Shown: positions 52,433 through 61,064 of the stretch, in pieces | Position numbering within the stretch: position 1 is the stretch's first letter | How the letters are laid out: each line of letters starts with the position of its first letter | Assembly: GCF_049331405.1 (NCBI RefSeq) | Contig: NZ_CP186274.1 | Coordinates: 1,426,001 to 1,490,000 of the forward strand | Length of the DNA stretch: 64,000 bases | Reading direction: 5' to 3' | DNA from: PoT sp049331405 | GTDB taxonomy: Bacteria > Planctomycetota > Planctomycetia > Isosphaerales > Isosphaeraceae | Program-made: the position numbers and the translations under genes | The notes under the pieces: generated by a model | Database searches by the model: none | Told to the model about the DNA's origin: nothing | What the model saw: the letters and a program-made list of their open reading frames with translations, nothing else

Positions 52433-53884
52433 TCAGAGGGAATCGTCGTTCGACTCGATGGCGTGCGTGACGTGCAGGCCAAGCTCGCGGAGCTTGGTGC
52501 GGAGGGTCTGGCGGGCGATGCCCAGGAGCCTGGCGGCCTGGTGCTGGTTCCCCTTGGTGTACTCGAGGACCCGGGTCAGCAGATAGCGGTCGAGCTGCGA
52601 ATGGACCTCGTCGTAGAGGTCACGGGCCTCGGCGTTCAGCCGCTCGTCGATGAACGATTCCAGCTCCAGGGCCCCTTCCGAGGGCGCCGAGGCTGTCGCG
52701 GCCTTCTCCGCGGCGCCGTCGACCAGCTCGGGGAGGAACGAGGGGAGGAGCACCGGGCCCGACGACTGGAGCAGGGCCTGCTTGATGATGCTCTGCAGCT
52801 CGCGGATGTTCCCCGGCCAGCTATACGCCCGCAGGCGGTCGAGGACCTCCGGGTCGACCGCCACGACGTCGCGCCCGAGCTCACGGCTGAAATGCTTGAC
52901 GTAGTGGTCGACGAGCATCGTCAGGTCGTCGGCGCGCTCGCGGAGCGGCGGCAGGTGGATCGTGAAGACGCCGAGCCGGTAGTACAGGTCGGGGCGGAAC
53001 TTACCCTCGGTCGACCAGGTCTTGAGGTCGCGGTGGGTGGCGGCGATCAGGCGGACGTCGGTCTTGATCGTCTCGTTGCCGCCGACGCGCTCGAACTGCT
53101 GGTCCTGCAGGACGCGGAGCATCTTCGCCTGGAGCGTCAGCGGCATGTCGCCGATCTCGTCCAGGAAGAGGGTGCCGCCGTTGACCTGCTCGAACTTGCC
53201 GATCCTGCGGCGGTCGGCGCCCGTGAAGGCGCCTTTCTCGTGGCCGAAGAGCTCGCTCTCGAGCAGGTTCTCGGGGATCGCCGCGCAGTTGAGGACGAGG
53301 AAGGGGCCGCGGGCCCTGGGCCCATGCTGGTAGATGGCCCTGGCGACCATCTCCTTGCCCGTGCCGCTCTCGCCGGTGATGAGGACGGGGACGTCCTGGC
53401 CGGAGACGCGGCCGATGGCCTTGTAGACCTCGCGCATCTCGGGGCAACTGCCGACGATGGCCCCCTCGACGTCGGCCGAGGAGGTCGGCTCGGCGACGAC
53501 CACCGGCTTTCGCATCCGCTCGGCGACCTCGAGGGCCTCGCCCACCACGCGCCTGAGCTGGCGGAGGTCCAGCGGCTTGAAGAGATAGTCGAAGGCCCCT
53601 TGCTTCATCGCCTCGATCGCCGCGTCGGCCCCCTTGGCCATCGTGATGAAGATGACGGGGATGCGGGCGTCGTCGCGCCGGATCTGGAGATAGACGTCCA
53701 TCCCCGACATATCCGGGAGCCGGAGGTCGAGCAGGATCACGTCGGGGGACCCCTCGCGGACGCGCTCGAGCCCCTCGGCCCCCGTCCGAGCGATCTCGAC
53801 CCGGTGCGTCGGCGCGGGGAAGGCCTGGCGGACCTGCTCCGGGATCAATGCCGTGTCATCGTCGATGAGCAGCAGGTTGGCCAT
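52433..53884 (-). CDS. NtrC-family sigma-54 response regulator
   Basis: A 483-residue response regulator. The receiver domain covers 1-120 with acidic pocket Asp8-Asp10 and phosphoacceptor Asp53 (LLDLRLPD). The AAA+ domain spans about 142-378 with Walker A GESGTGKE, the intact sigma-54 loop GAFTGA, and LFLDEIGDM. A linker and a Fis-type helix-turn-helix follow (NQHQAARLLGIARQTLRTKL). The ATG at 53884 opens the receiver domain; earlier in-frame starts only add low-complexity residues. It is divergent from the hybrid histidine kinase at 54323, its probable partner through the HPt domain. It would activate sigma-54 promoters when phosphorylated; targets unknown. Confidence 0.94.
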   Translation of the reverse strand: MANLLLIDDDTALIPEQVRQAFPAPTHRVEIARTGAEGLERVREGSPDVILLDLRLPDMSGMDVYLQIRRDDARIPVIFITMAKGADAAIEAMKQGAFDYLFKPLDLRQLRRVVGEALEVAERMRKPVVVAEPTSSADVEGAIVGSCPEMREVYKAIGRVSGQDVPVLITGESGTGKEMVARAIYQHGPRARGPFLVLNCAAIPENLLESELFGHEKGAFTGADRRRIGKFEQVNGGTLFLDEIGDMPLTLQAKMLRVLQDQQFERVGGNETIKTDVRLIAATHRDLKTWSTEGKFRPDLYYRLGVFTIHLPPLRERADDLTMLVDHYVKHFSRELGRDVVAVDPEVLDRLRAYSWPGNIRELQSIIKQALLQSSGPVLLPSFLPELVDGAAEKAATASAPSEGALELESFIDERLNAEARDLYDEVHSQLDRYLLTRVLEYTKGNQHQAARLLGIARQTLRTKLRELGLHVTHAIESNDDSL

Positions 53885-54322
53885 GGGCCGGGCGTCCCGA
53901 GTGCTTGACGTGTCGAACGACTCGATTCTTCTGCTTGATGATTCCATTGTGGAGCCGGGGCCCCTGGCTGTAAAGCGCCCCCGATCCGTTCGCGACGTTT
54001 GCGGCCGGGCCACCACCCCGATCGTCCTCAAGGCCCGGCCTTTTCCCGCAGATCCGCGTTCCTGCCGCGGATCGGGTGGCAATTTCCCGCTCGGACCGCC
54101 CGAGGCGAAGAATTCCGGGATCTCCGGCCGCGAGGCACCCACGCATCAATCGTAGGCCAGATTAGGGAAGTCGGCCAGGTTTGTGTGGAATTGAATGGTT
54201 TTTATCGGTAATCTTCAGTCACGCGACCGAGCTTCTTGAGCGGTCCCTCCCCCACATCGCTTCGTTCGCGAGCTAGAATGGCGCGTCAGGGATACACGCC
54301 CGATCGAGTCTTCAGGATTGGC
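53885..54322. other. Divergent two-component promoter region
   Basis: 438 bases between the response regulator and the kinase. GATCCGCG (54051-54058) and CGCGGATC (54066-54073) form a perfect 8-base inverted repeat with a 7-base loop, a possible regulator binding site. A near-match to a sigma-54 box at about 54076-54092 has one base too few between the GG and GC. Confidence 0.4.
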
Positions 54323-57211
54323 ATGCGTAAACGACTCTCTACCCTCCCGTTCGCTTACGGGGCGGCGCTGCTCATCGCGGCCGTCGAACTCACCGCGCGC
54401 TGGTGGCTCAATGACCTCCTGGGGGAGCGTGCGGTCTACAGCACGTTCTTCCCGGCCGTCCTGGTCGCGGCGTACTTCGCCGGGTTCTGGCACGGGATCC
54501 TGGTGATGGTACTCTGCGCCGTTCCCGCCAATATGCTCCTGGTCGCCCCCCACTTCAGGCTCGAGCTGAAGGGGACCGGCGACACCGTCGCGATGTTCCT
54601 CTTCCTGGCGATCAGCATCTTCATCTGCGCGCTCAGCGAGGCCCTGCGGAGGACCCAGCGGCGGCTCATCGAGGCCGAGCGGAACCGGGGCGAGGAGGCC
54701 TTGCGCCAGACCCGGGAGCTCTACCAGCACCTGCTCCAGAACTCGACCGACCTCATCAACCTGCTCGATGCCACCGGCACGATCCTCTACCAGACCCCCT
54801 CGCTGACGAGGATCCTCGGCTACAATCGCGAGGATCGGATCGGCAAGAACGTCTTCCTGAACCCGATCGTCCACCCGGACGACCTGGCGCAGATGCGGGC
54901 CTTCTTCGACGCGATGATCCGGCAGCCCAGGGTCCTGGTCACGGGGGAATTCCGCCTCAGGCACCTCAACGGCTCCTGGCGCAACATCGAGGCCTTCGGC
55001 CAGAACTTCCTCGACGACCCGGCCATCAACGGCATCTCCACGAATTACCGCGACATCACCGAGCGCAAGCGGGCCGAGGAGGTCCTGCGCCAGACGGCCG
55101 AGGCCGCCAACGCGGCGAACCGCGCCAAGGACGAGTTCCTGGCCAATGTCAGCCACGAGATTCGGACGCCGATGAACGCCATCATCGGCATGACCGAGCT
55201 CGCCCTCGAGACCCGCCTCAACCCCAATCAGCGCCAGTATCTCAAGACCGTCAAGTCCGCGGCCGGCAACCTGCTGAGCATCATCAACGACCTGCTGGAC
55301 TATTCCAAGATCGAGGCGGGGAAGCTCGAGCTGCACCTCGACGACTTCTCCCTCCAGCACGTCGTGGGGGACACCCTTCGGGCGCTGGCGGTCCGCGCCC
55401 ACAAGAAGGGGGTCGAGCTCGCCTGCCACATCCGGAGCGACGTCGACGACGCCCTGATCGGCGACGCCGGCCGGCTCCGGCAGGTCCTGCTCAACCTCGT
55501 CGGCAACGCCATCAAGTTCACGGAGGAGGGGGAGGTCGTCGTCCGCGTCGAGTCCTTCGGATCCTCGCCGTCGAAGGACGAGGTCGTCCTGAAGTTCGCG
55601 GTCAGCGACACCGGCATCGGCATCCCGGCCGACAAGCGGGAGACGATCTTCCGGGCCTTCGAGCAGCAGGACACGTCGACGACCCGCAAGTACGGCGGCA
55701 CCGGCCTCGGCCTGACGATCGCCGCGATGCTCGTCGAGCAGATGGGCGGGGTCATCGTCGTCGACAGCGAGCCGGGCAAGGGGAGCACCTTCAGCTTCAC
55801 CGCGAGGTTCAGCCGCCAGGCCCGCCCCAGGCCCTCGCAGATGGACGCCCCCTCGCATGACCTCATCCGGAACATGCGGGTCCTCGTCGTCGACGACAAT
55901 GTCACCAACCGCCGGATCCTCGTCGAGTGGCTCACGAACTGGCGGATGCAGCCGGAGGCGATCGGCGACGGGGCCAAGGCGATCGAGGCCCTCCAGGCCG
56001 CGCGATCGGAAGGGCGCCCTTTCTCGCTGGTCGTCCTCGACGGCCAGATGCCCGACATCAACGGCCTCGACCTCGCGTCCAGGATCCGCGCACGCCCCGA
56101 GTTCGACGGCACGCAGATCGTCCTGCTGACCTCCGGGGGCCACCCCGGCGACCTCGCCCGGGCCCGGGAGCTCCGCATCGGTGCCCATCTCTCCAAGCCC
56201 GTGCAGCCCTCGGAATTGCTCGACTCGATCCAGCGGACCATGACCCGAGGCGCCCGAGATCGCCACGCCGCCCATGCGTCGAGCGAGAGTGGTGAGCATA
56301 TCATTGCCCCCAGCCTCGCGGCCGAGCCGCTGAGTATCCTGGTCGCCGAGGACAACGAGTTTAACTCGCAGCTCCTCGAGCACATCCTCGGCCGCCGGGG
56401 GCACCGGGTCTGCTCGGCGAGGGACGGGCGCGAGGCCCTCGCGCTGGCGGAAGGGGGGGGCTTCGACCTCCTCCTGCTCGACATCCACATGCCGGAGCTC
56501 GACGGCTTCCAGGTCGTCCGGGCGATCCGTCAGATGGAGCACGAGTGCGGGGGCTATCTCCCCATCATCGCCTTCACCGCGAGGTCGAGCCAGGGGGATC
56601 GCGACCGCTGCCTCGCCGCCGGCATGGATGACTTTCTCGCCAAGCCGGTGCAGCCCTCCGAGCTCTGGGAGGCCATCGACCGGGTCTTGAACCCGTCCGT
56701 CTCCGAGTCGCCGGGAGCCCGCGCGGGCCTCGGCGCGAAGGATGGGCGGGCGGATTCGCCGGAGGCCTTCGATCCCGTTTCCGACGCCGAGTCTGGCATG
56801 CCCGAGGCTCCCGTTGACGAGCCGAGCCGGATCGACTCGAAGGTCCTGCTGGCGGCCTGCGGGGACGACGCCGCGATCCTGGAGAAGATCTGCGAGACCT
56901 TCCGCGATCAACTCCCCGGCTACCTCCGCACGGTCCGCGACGCCCAGGAGGCCGGCGACGCCTTCGCCTTGCGCGAGTCGTCGCACAAGCTCTGCGGGAT
57001 GGTCTCCACCTTCTCGTCGGCCGCCGGCTCGTTGGCCTCGTCGATCGAGGATCTCGCCATCGTCGGCCGCCTCGACCAGTCGGGCCCCCTCGTCGACCGG
57101 CTCGAGGCCCTCGGCGAGACCCTGACGCGGCAAGTCGCCACGCTCTCGATTGAAGCCCTCCGCGACGGGGCCCGCGACGCCGGAGAGTTGAGCCGGTCCT
57201 CATATTACTGA
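54323..57211 (+). CDS. Hybrid histidine kinase with two receivers and HPt domain
   Basis: A 962-residue membrane kinase. Residues 10-106 contain about four membrane helices of the KdpD-like DUF4118 type. A PAS domain (about 130-255) precedes the HisKA domain with phosphorylated His278 (FLANVSHEIRTPMN), then the HATPase domain (NLVGNAIKFTEEGE; DTGIGIP; GGTGLGL). Two receivers follow, REC1 from about 518 with its Asp near 572 and REC2 from about 671 with its Asp near 718, and a C-terminal HPt domain with His near 888 (SSHKLCGM). All phosphorelay residues are present. The ATG at 54323 follows AGGA and opens directly into the first helix; an ATG at 54278 is also possible. It is divergent from the sigma-54 response regulator. 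Confidence 0.93.
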   Translation: MRKRLSTLPFAYGAALLIAAVELTARWWLNDLLGERAVYSTFFPAVLVAAYFAGFWHGILVMVLCAVPANMLLVAPHFRLELKGTGDTVAMFLFLAISIFICALSEALRRTQRRLIEAERNRGEEALRQTRELYQHLLQNSTDLINLLDATGTILYQTPSLTRILGYNREDRIGKNVFLNPIVHPDDLAQMRAFFDAMIRQPRVLVTGEFRLRHLNGSWRNIEAFGQNFLDDPAINGISTNYRDITERKRAEEVLRQTAEAANAANRAKDEFLANVSHEIRTPMNAIIGMTELALETRLNPNQRQYLKTVKSAAGNLLSIINDLLDYSKIEAGKLELHLDDFSLQHVVGDTLRALAVRAHKKGVELACHIRSDVDDALIGDAGRLRQVLLNLVGNAIKFTEEGEVVVRVESFGSSPSKDEVVLKFAVSDTGIGIPADKRETIFRAFEQQDTSTTRKYGGTGLGLTIAAMLVEQMGGVIVVDSEPGKGSTFSFTARFSRQARPRPSQMDAPSHDLIRNMRVLVVDDNVTNRRILVEWLTNWRMQPEAIGDGAKAIEALQAARSEGRPFSLVVLDGQMPDINGLDLASRIRARPEFDGTQIVLLTSGGHPGDLARARELRIGAHLSKPVQPSELLDSIQRTMTRGARDRHAAHASSESGEHIIAPSLAAEPLSILVAEDNEFNSQLLEHILGRRGHRVCSARDGREALALAEGGGFDLLLLDIHMPELDGFQVVRAIRQMEHECGGYLPIIAFTARSSQGDRDRCLAAGMDDFLAKPVQPSELWEAIDRVLNPSVSESPGARAGLGAKDGRADSPEAFDPVSDAESGMPEAPVDEPSRIDSKVLLAACGDDAAILEKICETFRDQLPGYLRTVRDAQEAGDAFALRESSHKLCGMVSTFSSAAGSLASSIEDLAIVGRLDQSGPLVDRLEALGETLTRQVATLSIEALRDGARDAGELSRSSYY

Positions 57212-57237
57212 GGTGATCCGTCTAAGCCCGGGATTAG

Positions 57238-57375
57238 GGCGGGTTACTGGTGGTCGTCGCGGCGATCGGGCTGATCGCGGCCCTGGTGATGCCCGCGCCG
57301 GAGTCGTCGCGAGAGACCAAACGCCGGATGCCGTGCGACATCAACATGAAAGAGTTTGGCATCGGCCTCACTTTG
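57238..57375 (+). pseudogene. DUF1559 pseudopilin N-terminal remnant
   Basis: The plus strand codes for LVVVAAIGLIAALVMPAPES and then RETKRRMPCDINMKEFGIGL. This is the type IV pilin-like helix plus the SxREAARRxxCxNNLKQxGL segment that opens DUF1559 proteins, in weathered form. The start and the remaining 250 or more residues are missing. A decayed copy of an abundant planctomycete family. Confidence 0.5.
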
Positions 57376-57420
57376 TCAAAGCTTGATGGCCTGGGCCGCG
57401 CCCACGCTGAACGCTGACGT

Positions 57421-58413
57421 TCAGCGCTTCGGCGTATCGAGCTTGAAGAGCGCCTGGGCGTTGCTCCTGCCGATCTTGGTGCGGTCGGCCTCGCTGATCG
57501 GGCAGTTATCGAACCAGGTGGCGCTCTCGGCGGTCGATTCATAGGGATAATCGACCGAGAACAGCAGTCGGTCCGATCCGACTTCGAGCATGGCGTCGAG
57601 CAGGGCCGAGGTCCGGAAGACCCCGCTGGTCGTGAGATAGAAGTTCTGGCGCAGGTATTGGGTCGGCGGCAGCTTGTGAGGCCCGTGGGTCCCCGGCTTG
57701 AAGTGGCGGAGCCGCGATTCCAGGCGAGGCAGGGTGAAGGTCAGGCCCTCGCCCAGGTGGCCCAGGATGATCGTCAGCTTCGGGAAACGGTCGAAGAGCC
57801 CGCTCATGATCAGCCGCAGCGCATGCTCGGCCGTCTCGCGGCCGAACCCCCAGGGGGAGCAGGTCAGCGCGGGGTAACCGTCGAGCGCGCGGGTCTGGCT
57901 CGCCAGCGGGATCCGAGGGTGGAGATAGACCGGGACGCCCAGCCCATCGACCCGCTCCCAGAATGGGAGCACATGTGGATCATCAAGATACCAGGCGGTG
58001 TCCTCGTTGCCGATGTTCGAGAAGCCATTGACCAGCGCCCCCTTGAATCCGAGCTGCGTGACCGCTCGCTCGAGCTCATCGGCCGCGGCCTTCGGATCCT
58101 GGAGCGGCACGGCCGCGAACGCCTGCAATCGCCCTCGATAAGGCTCGACATAGGTGCGCAGGGCATATTCGTTCTGCTCGCGGGCGACGCGCACCGCGGT
58201 GGCCAGGTCGGGGATTCCCTGGATCCCGGGCGCCGTGAGCGAGACGATCGTGGTGTCGATCCCGAACTGATCCATCTCGGCGATCCGGAGCGCCGGGTCG
58301 TGCCGCTTCCGCTTGATCTCGGCGGCATACTCCGCCGTGACGAAGGGCCCCTCTCCGACGGTCGGATAGGCCGGGTTCTCGAAATGCTCCTCGAGCGCAA
58401 TCTTACCTTGCAC
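57421..58413 (-). CDS. Amidohydrolase-2 family decarboxylase/hydrolase
   Basis: A 330-residue TIM-barrel protein of the ACMSD/gamma-resorcylate decarboxylase group. The N-terminal KIALEEHF is the metal-binding E-x-H of that group. Other ligands are in VYLHPRIP and ILGHLGEGL, and FSVDYPYES holds the final Asp. The set implies one divalent metal and non-oxidative decarboxylation or hydrolysis of an aromatic acid. The start is GTG 58413, because GGAGG sits 5 bases before it and family members begin close to KIALEEHF; longer in-frame starts lack a ribosome site. It stands alone. Substrate unknown. Confidence 0.88.
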   Translation of the reverse strand: MQGKIALEEHFENPAYPTVGEGPFVTAEYAAEIKRKRHDPALRIAEMDQFGIDTTIVSLTAPGIQGIPDLATAVRVAREQNEYALRTYVEPYRGRLQAFAAVPLQDPKAAADELERAVTQLGFKGALVNGFSNIGNEDTAWYLDDPHVLPFWERVDGLGVPVYLHPRIPLASQTRALDGYPALTCSPWGFGRETAEHALRLIMSGLFDRFPKLTIILGHLGEGLTFTLPRLESRLRHFKPGTHGPHKLPPTQYLRQNFYLTTSGVFRTSALLDAMLEVGSDRLLFSVDYPYESTAESATWFDNCPISEADRTKIGRSNAQALFKLDTPKR

Positions 58414-58626
58414 GATCGCCTCCGATTGCACAGACCGGCATCGATCCACGCATCGGGGAGCCAGGGGGCAATCCCGGATCGCCGTTCTCAGGTCATCCTG
58501 CCTCCACGACGGAAGCCACTTTCCCAAAACTCTTTACAGCGGGCAAGGTCGGCGCGGGGGAGAACCCGGAGGTTTATCGTCACAACCAGAAAAGTTCATA
58601 AAAGGATCGCGGCGGCCCTCCGCATT

Positions 58627-59664
58627 TCAGGACGCCGCCGCGGTCTTGGGGATGCCTTGCTGGGCCCTCGCCTCGGCGGTGACGGGCTCGGCGTCGGCGG
58701 CCGGCTCGATGCGTGATCCGTACTTATCAGCATAGGCCTTGGTGAACTCGGCCCCGAAGAAGAGGATCTGCGACGAGTAGTAGATCCAGACGAGCAGGAC
58801 CACCAGGGACCCCGCCGCGCCATAGGCCGAGCCGTAGCTGCTGCGGCCGAGATAGAGGCCGATCGCGAACTTCCCGATGAGGAACAGCACCGTCGTCATC
58901 CCGGCCCCGACCCAGACGTCGCGCCAGGCGATCTTCGCGTCGGGCAGGACCTTGTAGATCATGGCGAAGAGCAAGGTCACGACGATCCCCGAGACGAGCA
59001 GATCCCCCAACTGGAGCAGGGGCCCGAGCGCCGGGCTGATGCGCCCGATCGCGGTGAAGGCCGCCGCGACGGTCGCGCTCAGGACGAGGGAGACGAGCAG
59101 CAGGAACCCAGTGCCGAGCACCATGGCGAACGACATGAAGCGTTCCTTGAGCATCCCGAGGATGCCCCGTCCGGGCTTCGGCCGGACCTCCCAGATGGTG
59201 TTCATGGCGTCCTGGAGCTGGCCGAAGAGGCCCGACGCGGCGAACAGGAGCGTCGCGAGGCCGACGATCGTCGCCAGCAGCCCCGCCCCCGGCTTGTTCG
59301 CGCCGACGAGCATCTCCTGGATGGCCTCGGCCCCCTCCTTGCCGACCATCCCCTGGATCTGCCCGATGAGGTGCCCGCGGGCGGCCTCCTCGCCGAAGAC
59401 GGCCCCCGCGATCGCGATGGCGACCAGCAGGAGCGGGGCGATCGATAGCGTGCTGTAAAACGCCAGCGCCGCACCCAATCGAGGCGCCTTGTCTTCCGAC
59501 CACGAGCTCGCCGTCGTCTTGATCAGCCCCCAGAAGGCCTCGGGCCTGGCCCAATCCCAACGCCCTCGGCCCTGCCTGACGGATTCTCGCTTCGAAGTCG
59601 TGTTGATATCCCTGGCCGTCGCCCTTTCGGCCATGGCGTCACCGTTCGAGGATGGACCCGGCAT
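58627..59664 (-). CDS. YihY/BrkB-family inner membrane protein
   Basis: A 345-residue protein with about six membrane helices, the usual number for the family. Signature segments are DKAPRLGAALAFYSTLSIAPLLL near the N-terminus, the AMNTIWEV motif after helix 2, and SSYGSAYGAAGSLVVLLVWIYYS (partly overlapping helix 5), ending FFGAEFTKAYADKYG. Family members were once called RNase BN by mistake; no transport substrate is proven. The ATG at 59664 follows GGAGG with 7 bases. The N-terminal 40 residues are charged and cytoplasmic. Confidence 0.93.
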   Translation of the reverse strand: MPGPSSNGDAMAERATARDINTTSKRESVRQGRGRWDWARPEAFWGLIKTTASSWSEDKAPRLGAALAFYSTLSIAPLLLVAIAIAGAVFGEEAARGHLIGQIQGMVGKEGAEAIQEMLVGANKPGAGLLATIVGLATLLFAASGLFGQLQDAMNTIWEVRPKPGRGILGMLKERFMSFAMVLGTGFLLLVSLVLSATVAAAFTAIGRISPALGPLLQLGDLLVSGIVVTLLFAMIYKVLPDAKIAWRDVWVGAGMTTVLFLIGKFAIGLYLGRSSYGSAYGAAGSLVVLLVWIYYSSQILFFGAEFTKAYADKYGSRIEPAADAEPVTAEARAQQGIPKTAAAS

Positions 59665-60117
59665 CGATCCGCCTCCATTTCGTCTCGGATTCGCATACAA
59701 AGGGATCGCGGGAGGTCGTGATCCAACATCCCACTCCTGTGCAAATCTCGAGCCGACAGGGGCGAGCCCGAGTCTCCTTGCCAACTTGCGGCGTCGCGGG
59801 GCCTTGAGCACGGACCGGGGTTTGCGTCATGTCGTCGACACACCGAGAGCTCGACATCAGCGTGTTTGTCGACAGGTCGGATCAGAAAGGATCGCCGCTC
59901 GCGACCTCCCCCTCATTTCCCGTGATCTCGGTCGAGGGGTGGTCGACGTTGATGGGGGGCAAGCTCTGATCCTCCCCCTTGATCCGCTTGACCGCCTTGG
60001 GGATCGCGCGGGCGGCCATGAGATGGGGCGATACTGAGGCTCGAACATCGCCCTCGTCGGATTTTGACGTGGCGGATCATCTCGGATTGTAAGGTTCTGG
60101 GAACCACGACATCGCGA
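59665..60117. other. Intergenic region with a possible 45-codon gene
   Basis: 453 bases. Apart from the small frame at 59882-60019, listed separately, no gene is supported. Confidence 0.35.
59882..60019 (-). CDS. Possible small protein of 45 residues
   Basis: An ATG-started minus-strand frame with coding-like composition: a basic helix (AIPKAVKRIKGED) followed by an acidic, Pro-containing tail (NVDHPSTEITGNEGEVASGDPF, partly shown). The composition differs from the Arg-rich shadow frames around it. No ribosome binding site is visible, and the frame stays open for 18 codons upstream of the ATG. No family recognised. Confidence 0.35.
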   Translation of the reverse strand: MAARAIPKAVKRIKGEDQSLPPINVDHPSTEITGNEGEVASGDPF

Positions 60118-60936
60118 TTACTTCGCGTTCTTGAACATGAATTCCAGGATCGCCAGGGCGTCGTCGTAGGTGGTGGAGTGGCCGCCGGCGGGGCGGTCGA
60201 GGAGGAGGATGGGTCGGTCGAGGGTCTTCAGGATCGCGGCGAGGCGGCGGACGCTCGCGGGGGGGACGACCGTGTCCTGGCCGCCGACGGTCAGGGCGAC
60301 GGGCATGGTCAGGCGCTCGGGCCAGTACTCGGCGCTCCGCTTCTTGTACTCCCCGGGGATCGAGCGCTTGGGGCCGCCGAAGGATTCGGCGATGGCGTCC
60401 TGGAACTGGTCGTATTCGAGGTGGTTGGCCGTGCCGTTCATCGACGCGATCCCGTGGAGCAGGTCCGGGTGGAGGGCGGCGAACGTCAGGGTCGAGGAGC
60501 CGCCCATCGAACCGCCGCAGAGGAAGACGCGGTCGATCTTATGCTGGGATTTCAACGTCTCGATGATCTGCACGAGGTCGGCCTCGGCCTTGGGGCCCAT
60601 CCACGAGGTCCGCGCGCGGTAGTCGGGGGAGACGAAGATCATGCCGTGCCTGGCGGCGAAGTCGCGCGTGGCGCGGCACTCGTCGCGGGCGTCCCGGGCG
60701 AACTGCCAGCGGTCGGAGCCGTGACCGTGCAGGGCGATCAGCAGGTCGCGCGGCCGATCCTCCGAAGGGCTTGGCGGGCCGATCAGGACGTAGCGCTGCT
60801 CTGAGCCGTCGAGTTTCGAGGTGAAGGCCACGTCGGTCGGCTCCGGCCCCGGGGCGTCGTTGGCCCTCGCCATCGAGGCGAATGCCAGCAGCAGGAGGAG
60901 GACGCTCCGGTTCGAGGCCGCGACGATGCAACGCAT
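60118..60936 (-). CDS. Exported alpha/beta-hydrolase (esterase) protein
   Basis: A 272-residue serine esterase with a signal peptide at about 1-25 (ending MARAND). The fold is shown by LLIALHGHGSDRWQ (oxyanion strand), the nucleophile elbow GGSMGG with Ser143, Asp in VGGQDTVVPP and His in PAGGHSTT, a complete triad in the right order. It belongs to the esterase D/PHB-depolymerase-like group that acts on short acyl esters in the periplasm. It is read in the same direction as the cytochrome-WD40 gene upstream, 128 bases away. Confidence 0.9.
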   Translation of the reverse strand: MRCIVAASNRSVLLLLLAFASMARANDAPGPEPTDVAFTSKLDGSEQRYVLIGPPSPSEDRPRDLLIALHGHGSDRWQFARDARDECRATRDFAARHGMIFVSPDYRARTSWMGPKAEADLVQIIETLKSQHKIDRVFLCGGSMGGSSTLTFAALHPDLLHGIASMNGTANHLEYDQFQDAIAESFGGPKRSIPGEYKKRSAEYWPERLTMPVALTVGGQDTVVPPASVRRLAAILKTLDRPILLLDRPAGGHSTTYDDALAILEFMFKNAK

Positions 60937-61064
60937 GGGGATTTGTCCGCAGGATCAGTGGGGAGGTCAAAGATCGAGCCTCCCTGCCGCACCTGGATCG
61001 TGGCGCGGGAGGGAGGCCTCTCATGTGTCGGATTCTATCGAAGTAGGAACCAGGCCGCAAACGC

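Noticed and set aside
54215..57133. 972-codon minus-strand frame opposite the hybrid kinase
   Set aside because: Low-complexity shadow of high-GC coding DNA; the plus strand shows every kinase, receiver and HPt motif.
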